Shown piece after piece: positions 1 through 6,080 of a DNA stretch of 6,080 bases. The stretch comes from Bacteroidota bacterium (GTDB taxonomy: Bacteria > Bacteroidota > Bacteroidia > Flavobacteriales > Flavobacteriaceae): assembly GCA_009937085.1 (NCBI GenBank), contig JAACDD010000152.1:1-6080 (forward strand). The letters are read 5' to 3'. The position numbers and the translations under genes are program-made. Position 1 is the first letter of the stretch; the number at the start of each line of letters is the position of its first letter. The notes beneath the pieces were generated by a model. The model did not search any database and had not been told where the DNA came from. It saw only the letters and a program-made list of their open reading frames with translations.

Positions 1-695
1 AAAACAGCGATGTGCAAGCACGAAAAGTTTTTGAAAATTTCCTAAAACGCAAGTATGGTAGCATTGCGCAGCTAAATACTGTATGGAAATCAAACTTCAA
101 AACTTTTAGGTCAATTAACAACAGTTCAAAAGACTTTTCTGCATTCTTTAAAGAAGATATGCTAGCCTTTTTTAATTTTTATGTTGAGACGTATTACAAG
201 ACCGTTAGTGAAAAATTCAAGCAAGTATTTCCAAATCATTTGTATTTAGGAAGTCGGATTCATGGTAAGGCAAAAACGAACGGACCCCTACACCAAATTG
301 CTGCTAAATATTGCGATGTGATAAGCTTTAATGTCTACGAGTATTCAATCAAAGACTTTAAGATATTGGCAGATATTGATAAGCCCGCCATTATTGGTGA
401 GTTTCATTTTGGCACTGCCTCAGACGGCGTTTGGGGCACAGGATTGCGATCTGCCTATTCCCTTAAAAATCAAGCTGATTTATTACAACACTATGTTTTA
501 GGAGCAGCCCATCATCCCAACTTTGTGGGAACACACTGGTTTCAATGGAGCGACCAACCCACAACAGGGCGCGGAGGAGATGGCGAAAACTTTAGAATTG
601 GCATTGTTAACGTAACTGACAGGCCCTACCCTATACTGGTTGATGCCATTAAGTCAACTTCAACAAAAATTTATACAACAAGACTAAAACCGTAA
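1..695 (+). CDS. GH50-like (beta-agarase-type) glycoside hydrolase, C-terminal part, truncated by the left edge
   Basis: The reading frame is open to the left edge (first full codon at 3), so the GTG at 12 is an internal Val codon and the true start lies outside. The visible 230 residues read like the C-terminal half of a clan GH-A TIM barrel of the GH50 beta-agarase type. A segment FLKRKYGSIAQLN is followed by YLGSRIH, then CDVISFN, then KPAIIGEFHFG with the probable nucleophile Glu at 399-401, then VGTHWFQWSDQP and DGEN near the end. Known GH50 enzymes release neoagarobiose from agar chains. The acid/base Glu should lie upstream, outside the window. The protein ends in TRLKP with no T9SS sorting tail, so if exported it is probably periplasmic or a lipoprotein (inference). 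The next gene begins 2 bp after the stop, which implies one operon. Other galactan-active clan GH-A families such as GH42 or GH167 remain possible. Confidence 0.72.
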   Translation, partial: NSDVQARKVFENFLKRKYGSIAQLNTVWKSNFKTFRSINNSSKDFSAFFKEDMLAFFNFYVETYYKTVSEKFKQVFPNHLYLGSRIHGKAKTNGPLHQIAAKYCDVISFNVYEYSIKDFKILADIDKPAIIGEFHFGTASDGVWGTGLRSAYSLKNQADLLQHYVLGAAHHPNFVGTHWFQWSDQPTTGRGGDGENFRIGIVNVTDRPYPILVDAIKSTSTKIYTTRLKP

Positions 696-697
696 AC

Positions 698-2599
698 ATG
701 AAAAACATAATTCTTTTGTGCTTTCTTTTCTTATCAATCACAACTGGCTTTGCACAAAGACAATACTACTTAAGTAGCTCAACAGGCAACGACAGCAGCA
801 ATGGCTCGCAAGCGCAACCTTGGAAAACTTTAGAAAAAATTAGCAACACCACGCTTGGTCCTGGCGATACAGTCTATTTCAAAAAGGGAGATACGTTTCG
901 TGGTCATTTTGTGGTTGATGGGTCAGGAACAGAAGAAAACCCAATCACTTTTACATCTTATGGATCTGGAAATCAGCCTGTCATAAGCGGTTCGGATCAT
1001 GATGATGGGGGCGGAGATTATCGAGAGGCCATTCTCGTTGAGAATGAAGACAATATGGTTTTTGAGGATTTAGAGATTCAAAATCATAGAACAACTTCGC
1101 GCTCTGATGTTGGCGATTTGGTCAGTTTTGGAATTCAAGTCATAAGTAGCTCAGTTGGAACAAAAAATAACTTTACTTTTAGAGACATGGCCTTTAAAAA
1201 TGTATATGGACTTTTATTTGTGGACCCTGCAGATCAAAATGCTTTTAATGAATTTGAAGTGTCAGGTTTAACTTTTAAGTCTTCATGGGGAGGTGTCATT
1301 AATAATATACTTATTGAAGACTCCTATTTTACAGACTTGCAGCGAATAGGGGTTCATATTAAAAATACGTCCGGTAAAACTTCTGACAAACGGAACACCA
1401 ATATTGTGGTACGCCACAATGAGTTTTATCAAATAGGGGGCACTTGTGTACTACCTATTAGGACTGAAAACTGTTTGATTGAAAATAACATTTTTAACCA
1501 ACCGGGTGCCAAAACCAATGATAAAATGATTGGTCGTGGTAGTGCTGTATGGAATTGGTATAGTATCAACACAATTGTTCAGTACAACCAAGCCATTAAT
1601 GCGAAAGGAATTTTGGATTCTCACGGAATTCATGTTGACCATTCGAATGTGGATACCTTTATACAATACAATTATATGCAAGATTGTGAGGGTGGATTTG
1701 TTGAAATTCTTGGTGGAAACCAACGTGCTGTTTATCGTTATAACATTAGTGTCAATGATGGTTGGCGTGTAAACCCCAATTGGGCAAACAGCGATCATAC
1801 AATATGGTTGAATGATAAAATTGGAGGTGAAAGCGGACACCCCTCTTATGACAGTTATATATACAACAACACTGTTATCATAAATAAAAGCGGAAATGAT
1901 GCATTCGACACGGCAATTGATATCAATGGGCAAAACACCCGAATTTTTAATAATATTTTTTATGCTGTTAATGGCTCTGGAATCGGAAATCAACAAGGTA
2001 ATTATAATGACCCTAACTTAATGATGAACAACAACCTGTTTTTTGGAAATATTAGGAACAATTTCAAAACCATCGACGCTAATAGGGTGGAGGTTAATCC
2101 TGATTTTTACAATGAACAAAGCGGTGACCAATATGGATTTCAAATTAATGCTTCTAGCCAAGCAATAGATGCAGGTGCAGCCTACGCTGGTGATTATGCA
2201 CATCCAGCTATTCCAGTGGGTGCATCGACCATTTTTGCCAACTTGGATGAATACCCAACAGTGGATTTCTTTGGCAATTCACTATCAGGAGATGCTACAC
2301 CCAATATAGGTGCTAGTAATGCGAAAAATGGAGAAGTTGTCCTATCGAACCTTAGTAAAATATCAGCCAAGGAGATACAGCTTCAAAACCCGATAGTTTC
2401 TGATAAAGTAGCTCTTTACGGAGTAGATGAATCTTTTAAATACTATCTCATAGATTTGGTTGGACGTACACAGCAAGAAGGGTACTTAAAAGAAAATCAA
2501 TCTGAAATTTTACTCAAACAGTCAATAAGCACTGGGGTTTATATACTTAAAATTGAAAACAAACAAAGCACTTTTTCAGGAAAGCTCCTAGTACTGTAG
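698..2599 (+). CDS. Secreted right-handed parallel beta-helix protein with T9SS sorting domain; probable polysaccharide-active enzyme of unassigned family
   Basis: The complete 633-residue protein starts at ATG 698. A Sec signal peptide spans about residues 1-20 (Lys at 3, hydrophobic core, probable cleavage after GFA). The YYLSSSTGNDSSNG opening and the PGDTVYFKKGDTF segment (about 55-67) are typical of the first turns of secreted beta-helix proteins. Across about 70-480 the sequence cycles through short strands with recurrent asparagines at turns, for example N241, N264, N297, N325, N349, N391, N419 and N446, mostly 23-33 residues apart, as in an Asn ladder. Residues 550-633 form a type A T9SS sorting domain. 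Beta-helix folds host lyases (such as PL6) and hydrolases (such as GH28, GH82, GH110), but I recognise no signature of one family. A polar cluster, D307, H309, H312, D314, H315 with E331 and E336, is a candidate active site (inference). Position between GH50-like and GH16 genes suggests action on the same glycan. Confidence 0.85.
   Translation: MKNIILLCFLFLSITTGFAQRQYYLSSSTGNDSSNGSQAQPWKTLEKISNTTLGPGDTVYFKKGDTFRGHFVVDGSGTEENPITFTSYGSGNQPVISGSDHDDGGGDYREAILVENEDNMVFEDLEIQNHRTTSRSDVGDLVSFGIQVISSSVGTKNNFTFRDMAFKNVYGLLFVDPADQNAFNEFEVSGLTFKSSWGGVINNILIEDSYFTDLQRIGVHIKNTSGKTSDKRNTNIVVRHNEFYQIGGTCVLPIRTENCLIENNIFNQPGAKTNDKMIGRGSAVWNWYSINTIVQYNQAINAKGILDSHGIHVDHSNVDTFIQYNYMQDCEGGFVEILGGNQRAVYRYNISVNDGWRVNPNWANSDHTIWLNDKIGGESGHPSYDSYIYNNTVIINKSGNDAFDTAIDINGQNTRIFNNIFYAVNGSGIGNQQGNYNDPNLMMNNNLFFGNIRNNFKTIDANRVEVNPDFYNEQSGDQYGFQINASSQAIDAGAAYAGDYAHPAIPVGASTIFANLDEYPTVDFFGNSLSGDATPNIGASNAKNGEVVLSNLSKISAKEIQLQNPIVSDKVALYGVDESFKYYLIDLVGRTQQEGYLKENQSEILLKQSISTGVYILKIENKQSTFSGKLLVL
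2345..2596 (+). other. C-terminal T9SS type A sorting domain of the beta-helix protein
   Basis: Residues 550-633 of the beta-helix protein show the usual order of a Por secretion tail: a short linker, LQNPIVSDKV, a strand with YYLIDLVGR, then STGVYILKIEN and a final strand ending GKLLVL. This matches the known pattern NP..., D..G(R/K), GVY.LKI..., KLL... In this family the domain directs a Sec-exported protein through the outer membrane by T9SS and is usually removed on arrival. It marks the host as Bacteroidota and the protein as extracellular or cell-surface. Confidence 0.85.
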
Positions 2600-2676
2600 C
2601 AGCAAAATGGAGAATCAAATTTTATATTTTGAACATTAATACTATGTTTTTATGTGAAGATTACTGGATTGACAAA
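2600..2676 (+). other. Short gap between the beta-helix and GH16 genes
   Basis: This is the only non-coding stretch if the GH16 gene starts at GTG 2677; it shrinks to 44 bp with the ATG at 2644. It is A/T-rich. A near match to the flavobacterial -7 element (TATATTTTG, 2623-2631) is present, but I see no TTG element at the right distance upstream, so I do not call a promoter. There is no terminator-like hairpin with a T run. The simplest reading is read-through from the beta-helix gene. Confidence 0.5.
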
Positions 2677-3585
2677 GTGAATAAAGCGTTGCTTTTATCC
2701 TTTTTCTTTGTGATTTCCTGTAGCGCTGAAAAAAACTCCATAAATGACATCAATAGTGAAGATGAAACTTCAATCCACAACAGTTCAATTCCAGAAAACT
2801 ACAGCCTTGTTGCCCAAGACGATTTTAATTTTTTTAATTCAGACAATTGGTCTAAAGGGCTCACTCATGAAACGGATGCTTCTATTCGGATGATTTGGAA
2901 CAGAAACACGGGCGGACAGCATCTGTTGAATGACAATTATGATGGGTACCTTGTAGACGATAATGTCTATGTTAGTGATGGACTACTTTTTTTAGAAAAC
3001 AGAAAGGAAACAATACAAGGAACAGATCCTGTTGGTGAGTTTGATTATACTACAGGTTGGATAAATTCATTGCAGAAAATAAATTACAACGGAACAAATG
3101 ATGGAGTTTATATAGAAATAAGAGCAAAATTTCCAAAAGGCGATAAAGTTTGGCCTGCCATTTGGCTCATTGATGATTCGCTAAATAGAGGTTGGCCGCC
3201 CGAGATTGATATGTGGGAATATTTTGGAAGATTTTTCAATACCAACAGAAAAGATTTAATGTATATGCGTTACATATATGGTTTGTGGAACGATAAAAAA
3301 GACCATAGCGTACCAATTGAAAAATTTTTAGAAACCTATAATGCTTCTGATGAGTTTTATGTTTACGGCTTTTTGTGGACACAGGAAAGTATGCGTTGGT
3401 ATATAGACGATCAACTTGTGCACACAAAAACAAATGGGGTTGATGTTCCAGCGTCCGATTGGCCAGATAAAACCATGTGTCTTGTGATAAATAACGGCTT
3501 AACGCGAGTAGTAAGCGATGAGAATACCGCCTTTCCCAATGCATTTGTGTTGGATTATATAAAAATTTACGAGGACAATAATTAA
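2677..3585 (+). CDS. GH16 family glycoside hydrolase, outer-membrane lipoprotein
   Basis: An endo-acting GH16 enzyme, probably cutting beta-linked galactan. From GTG 2677 it has 302 residues. The first 15 form a compact lipoprotein signal (M-N-K, hydrophobic core, lipobox VISC with Cys15); an acidic linker containing SEDE follows. The jelly-roll core shows VWPAIWLIDD, then the catalytic motif EIDMWE (ExDxxE: E176 nucleophile, D178, E181 acid/base), then YVYGFLWTQ and MRWYIDDQLVH, and ends with DYIKIYED. There is no carbohydrate-binding module or T9SS tail, so it is a single-domain enzyme of normal GH16 size. The ExDxxE (beta-bulge) form is shared by agarases, porphyranases, kappa-carrageenases and laminarinases, so substrate cannot be set from it. 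Start choice: in-frame ATG 2644 (313 aa) and TTG 2629 (318 aa) exist, but they put an acidic, Trp-containing stretch before the signal peptide. The gene follows the beta-helix gene on the same strand and meets the sulfatase tail to tail. Confidence 0.88.
   Translation: MNKALLLSFFFVISCSAEKNSINDINSEDETSIHNSSIPENYSLVAQDDFNFFNSDNWSKGLTHETDASIRMIWNRNTGGQHLLNDNYDGYLVDDNVYVSDGLLFLENRKETIQGTDPVGEFDYTTGWINSLQKINYNGTNDGVYIEIRAKFPKGDKVWPAIWLIDDSLNRGWPPEIDMWEYFGRFFNTNRKDLMYMRYIYGLWNDKKDHSVPIEKFLETYNASDEFYVYGFLWTQESMRWYIDDQLVHTKTNGVDVPASDWPDKTMCLVINNGLTRVVSDENTAFPNAFVLDYIKIYEDNN
3582..3585. other. TTAA shared by the stop codons of two convergent genes
   Basis: The plus-strand GH16 gene stops with TAA at 3583-3585 and the minus-strand sulfatase stops with TAA read from 3584 to 3582. 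The two coding regions overlap by 4 bp in a palindromic TTAA. There is no space for a terminator between them, so each transcript must end inside the opposite gene or be stopped by another mechanism. Confidence 0.95.
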
Positions 3586-5150
3586 AAGCTTTCAAGTTGT
3601 TGTTCTAAGATAGTTGACATCCTTGTTTTATTTGCTTTCTCCTGAGGCTTATTTATTAAGTTATGCCATTCATTCGGATCTTTTTTATGGTCATAGAGTT
3701 CTTCCTTTCCATTTGCATATTTAATATATCTATATCTTTTTCCTCTTACAGATAGGTGTTGTCGCTCAGGAATTTGAGACCTCCAACTTGCAATTACAGT
3801 TAGCGCTGCATCGGGACCATCCCATGATTTGGTTTTAGGATTTTCCAAAAAGGGTTCTAAACTGAACCCATCTAACTGGGGTTTTCCGTTTAGCACAAGG
3901 CTTGAAAAATTGTTTCCTGTAAGAGATAGTACTGTAGGATAAATGTCAAGCAGTGAAACAGGATGATTTACTTTTTCACCTGCGTTAGCGTGGTATTTTG
4001 GTGCTTTGACGATAAGTGGAACACGTGTCGTTTCTTCCCACAGATTGTACTTCCACAAATATTTTTTTTCTCCTAAATTATATCCGTGATCACTAAAGAG
4101 AATAACAACGGTATTGTTGGCAAACTTCGAATTTTCTAATGCTTCAAGCAGTTCTCCAACACGATCATCAGCAAAAGCAACGCTTGCCAAATAGGCCTGG
4201 GTGTATTTTTTAAGTGCAAGCTCCTTTGATTCATATCCTTCAACTAAACCTACATATGCCTTTCTTCCTCTTGACATTCCGCCTTTCTTGAGGTTGTTGT
4301 TTTCTAAATACGTATCCGCAGAATCTTCCTCTTCTATATGTGACGTTTGAATGTTTTTTAGTGGAAACATATCAAAATATTTTTGCGGAACTACTAGCGG
4401 TGTGTGGGGTCTATGCAAACCAATAGCCATAAAAAATGGGTTCACTTTATCTGATTTGCTTAGTTTTTCCAATTGTTTTTTTGCCCAAATAGTACTTTTC
4501 TCATCAGTCATTAAATCTCTATCGGTATCATTTATGTAGCGAAATGGTTTACCTCCCCAACTGCCATTATACCATCCTTTTGCACCTGGTGCATCGGATG
4601 TAGGTGGAACTTCGGGAACATCTGCCAACGAAAAGAATGTTGCATCAAGTGAACCTAATTCACGCATACCCTCTGGAGATAATGGATGCGGAACTGATTT
4701 TTTACCATTAAATGCTATGGGGCCATAATCTTTTTTAATACCCATAATGCTCCAAGCATTCTTCTTAGTGCTGTGAAAAACCTTTCCCGATTGAAATGTG
4801 GTATATCCGTTTGCGTTAAAATACTCAGGTAGCGAGGTAGACTCAGCTAACATCTTGTTTTTAAGCCAGTTATCAAACCCCCAATATCTTGACCGTAATG
4901 GGGAGATTCCTGTCATAAAACTCGCTCTGGAAGGACTGCATACCGGAACACTTGCATGTGCGTTTGTAAACAAAACCCCTTCTTTAGCAAGCCTATCAAT
5001 GTTAGGGGTTTTTGCCTGAGGGTGACCACCAAGAACACCAACGAAATCGTTAAGATCATCCAAAACAATCATTAACACGTTGGGTTTTTCTTGCCCAGTT
5101 AAGTTTGATATAGTAAAACTAAATAGAAAAAGTAATGTGTATCTAATCAT
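3582..5150 (-). CDS. S1 family formylglycine-dependent sulfatase, iduronate-2-sulfatase-like (S1_7-like), periplasmic
   Basis: A complete arylsulfatase-superfamily enzyme that hydrolyses sulfate esters, here probably on a sulfated algal glycan or its oligosaccharides. I place the start at ATG 5148-5150 (522 aa): MIRYTLLFLF begins a clean Sec signal peptide, likely cut near G19/Q20, with no lipobox Cys. An in-frame upstream start at 5225 would add 25 residues ahead of that signal and deepen the overlap with the upstream gene. Key residues: metal-binding D31-D32 (VLDDLND), the CSPSR motif with C71 to be converted to formylglycine, K123 and H126 in SGKVFH, H246 and H249 in HRPHTP, D354-H355 in FSDHG, and K367. 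The FSDHG, LGEKK and LWEETTRVP run and the ending ELYDHKKDPNEWHNL are typical of iduronate-2-sulfatase-like enzymes. There is no T9SS tail, so a periplasmic site is likely. Maturation needs a sulfatase-maturing enzyme encoded elsewhere. The subfamily call is from memory of motifs. Confidence 0.9.
   Translation of the reverse strand: MIRYTLLFLFSFTISNLTGQEKPNVLMIVLDDLNDFVGVLGGHPQAKTPNIDRLAKEGVLFTNAHASVPVCSPSRASFMTGISPLRSRYWGFDNWLKNKMLAESTSLPEYFNANGYTTFQSGKVFHSTKKNAWSIMGIKKDYGPIAFNGKKSVPHPLSPEGMRELGSLDATFFSLADVPEVPPTSDAPGAKGWYNGSWGGKPFRYINDTDRDLMTDEKSTIWAKKQLEKLSKSDKVNPFFMAIGLHRPHTPLVVPQKYFDMFPLKNIQTSHIEEEDSADTYLENNNLKKGGMSRGRKAYVGLVEGYESKELALKKYTQAYLASVAFADDRVGELLEALENSKFANNTVVILFSDHGYNLGEKKYLWKYNLWEETTRVPLIVKAPKYHANAGEKVNHPVSLLDIYPTVLSLTGNNFSSLVLNGKPQLDGFSLEPFLENPKTKSWDGPDAALTVIASWRSQIPERQHLSVRGKRYRYIKYANGKEELYDHKKDPNEWHNLINKPQEKANKTRMSTILEQQLESF
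5143..5150 (-). promoter_or_regulatory. 8-bp stop/start overlap between the two sulfatase genes (translational coupling)
   Basis: The upstream sulfatase ends with CAT GAT TAG and the downstream one starts at the ATG inside this sequence (ATGATTAG, minus strand 5150 to 5143). The start codon lies before the stop in another frame, so a terminating ribosome can restart on the next gene. I see no strong Shine-Dalgarno sequence just upstream, which is usual in Bacteroidota. This supports the start at 5150 and a shared transcript. Confidence 0.75.
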
Positions 5151-6080
5151 GAGATTTATTTTGGATTCGTAACCACCATTTATCATTTCCAAGAGTTGGA
5201 AACACTCTGTCTTTAAGTTGTGCATTCCACTTGTTCCATTCTTTTTGAATTTCTTGTGCCTTTTTGGAATTAGAACCCTTGATGTTTTCTTTTTCTGAAA
5301 CGTCGTTCCTTAAGTTGTAAAATTCTGTCTCTGCTTTTTTCTTTGCTTTAAGTAACTTATAATCGCCATTAATGGCAGCCATTGCATTTTGCTCCCACTT
5401 GCGCCAAAATAAATATTCATGTGGCGTTCCTTTCTTTTTACCTGTCAAATATGGAATTATATTAACACCGTCTAGTGGTTTTTTTGGATTTGTTTTAAGA
5501 TTCAAAACATCAACCATTGAGGCCATAATGTCTAGTGACGAAACGGACTCTTCATACCTAGTATTTGAAGGAATTACACCTTTCCATTGCATGGCAAATG
5601 GCACTCTAAATCCGCCTTCGTAAACACTTCCTTTAGTTCCTCTAAGAGGTGTGTTTTGAGAAGCATTGTTGTGTGCACCTCCGTTATCAGACAAAAACAC
5701 AATAATGGTATTTTCTATTTGATCATTTTCTTTCAATGCGTCTAGTACTAATCCGACCCCATCATCAACAGCACTTACCATAGCTGCATAGGTCTTTCTT
5801 TTTTTATCTTTTATGTGTGGAAAACGCGATAGATATTTTTCGGTTGCTTGCAAAGGAGTATGCGGAGCATTGTATGCTACATACAACATAAAATTTTGAT
5901 TTTCCCTGGACTGCTTTTCAATAAAATCAACAGCAACAGCACTCAATTGATCTGTTAAGTATTCAAACTCATAATCCTTTTGCTCTAACTTTTTATAATT
6001 TTCATAAAGTTTGGTGCTGTACCATTGATAAGGTCTTTTGACATAGGATAGGTCCTCAAGTGTATAGTTTGACGTGAAAT
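5143..6080 (-). CDS. S1 family sulfatase, C-terminal part, truncated by the right edge
   Basis: The frame is open from the right edge (first full codon 6076-6078) to TAG at 5143-5145, giving 311 visible residues; the start is outside, and the TTG at 5944 is an internal Leu. Visible sulfatase features in order are YLTDQLS (where the alpha/beta domain resumes), NAPHTPLQ with a conserved His (visible residue 73), FLSDNGG with metal-binding Asp-Asn (131-132), and LRGTKGSVYEGGFRVPF with a Lys likely to contact the sulfate (149). The C-terminal subdomain contains EYLFWRKWEQNAMAAINGDYK and ends in NKSHD. The formylglycine motif C-x-P-S-R and the signal peptide are off the edge, so activity cannot be confirmed. 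The DNG form and NAPHTPLQ place it in a different subfamily from its neighbour, closer to S1_16 or S1_19 types (inference). S1_19 members include carrageenan sulfatases. Typical S1 length suggests roughly 150-200 residues are missing. Confidence 0.88.
   Translation of the reverse strand, partial: FTSNYTLEDLSYVKRPYQWYSTKLYENYKKLEQKDYEFEYLTDQLSAVAVDFIEKQSRENQNFMLYVAYNAPHTPLQATEKYLSRFPHIKDKKRKTYAAMVSAVDDGVGLVLDALKENDQIENTIIVFLSDNGGAHNNASQNTPLRGTKGSVYEGGFRVPFAMQWKGVIPSNTRYEESVSSLDIMASMVDVLNLKTNPKKPLDGVNIIPYLTGKKKGTPHEYLFWRKWEQNAMAAINGDYKLLKAKKKAETEFYNLRNDVSEKENIKGSNSKKAQEIQKEWNKWNAQLKDRVFPTLGNDKWWLRIQNKSHD

Noticed and set aside
12..14. GTG as the start codon of the first gene
   Set aside because: The frame continues to the left edge and the protein lacks the N-terminal half of its fold, so this codon is internal.
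1451..1996. Open frame of 181 codons on the minus strand inside the beta-helix gene
   Set aside because: It lies fully antisense to a well-supported gene, its translation shows no recognisable domain, and A/T-rich Asn-rich coding sequence easily leaves an open antisense frame.
2623..2631. TATATTTTG as a flavobacterial -7 promoter element
   Set aside because: The spacing inside the element is off by one from TAnnTTTG and there is no TTG element at the expected distance upstream.
2607..2639. Ten-codon frame starting with ATG in the gap before the GH16 gene, as a possible leader peptide
   Set aside because: There is no ribosome binding site, no attenuator-like hairpin and no run of regulatory codons; a frame this short is expected by chance.
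3585..3592. AAAGCTTT palindrome at the convergent junction as a bidirectional terminator
   Set aside because: It is an 8-bp palindrome with no loop and weak A/T pairs, too small to form a stable terminator hairpin.
3236..3595. Open frame of 119 codons on the minus strand inside the GH16 gene
   Set aside because: It is antisense to the conserved GH16 core and has a low-quality composition with no known motif.
5223..5225. Upstream in-frame ATG as the start of the complete sulfatase
   Set aside because: It would put 25 non-signal-like residues in front of a clean Sec signal peptide and extend the overlap with the upstream sulfatase to 83 bp.

Overview
The window looks like part of a polysaccharide utilisation locus (PUL) from a marine flavobacterium or a close relative in the Bacteroidota. 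The evidence is a C-terminal type IX secretion (T9SS) sorting domain, a Bacteroidota-type lipoprotein signal, A/T-rich coding sequence, starts without a clear Shine-Dalgarno sequence, and a dense mix of glycoside hydrolases and S1 sulfatases. No SusC/SusD pair, regulator, RNA gene, mobile element or CRISPR array is visible.

Layout. Plus strand, left to right: (1) the C-terminal 230 residues of a GH50-like clan GH-A glycosidase, cut by the left edge; (2) 2 bp later, a complete secreted right-handed parallel beta-helix protein of 633 aa with a T9SS sorting tail; (3) after a short gap, a lipoprotein glycoside hydrolase of family GH16 with an intact catalytic motif. Minus strand, entering from the right edge: (4) the C-terminal 311 residues of an S1 formylglycine-type sulfatase, overlapping by 8 bp with (5) a complete second sulfatase that resembles iduronate-2-sulfatase (S1_7-like). 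The two gene groups run towards each other, and their last genes share a TTAA at positions 3582-3585 that supplies both stop codons. Coding sequence fills nearly the whole window; the only gap is about 77 bp (2600-2676).

How the genes may work together (inference). GH50-like and GH16 enzymes with two different sulfatases point to a sulfated galactan of red algae (agar, porphyran or carrageenan) as substrate. The beta-helix protein would act outside the cell or at its surface through T9SS. The GH16 lipoprotein would be anchored in the outer membrane and cut the chain internally. The complete sulfatase, with a Sec signal and no sorting tail, would remove sulfate in the periplasm, and the GH50-like enzyme, which also has no sorting tail, would shorten oligosaccharides. 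The exact polysaccharide cannot be fixed from this sequence alone. The beta-helix protein, whose family I do not recognise, is the best candidate for a new activity; I see no evidence for a wholly new type of system.
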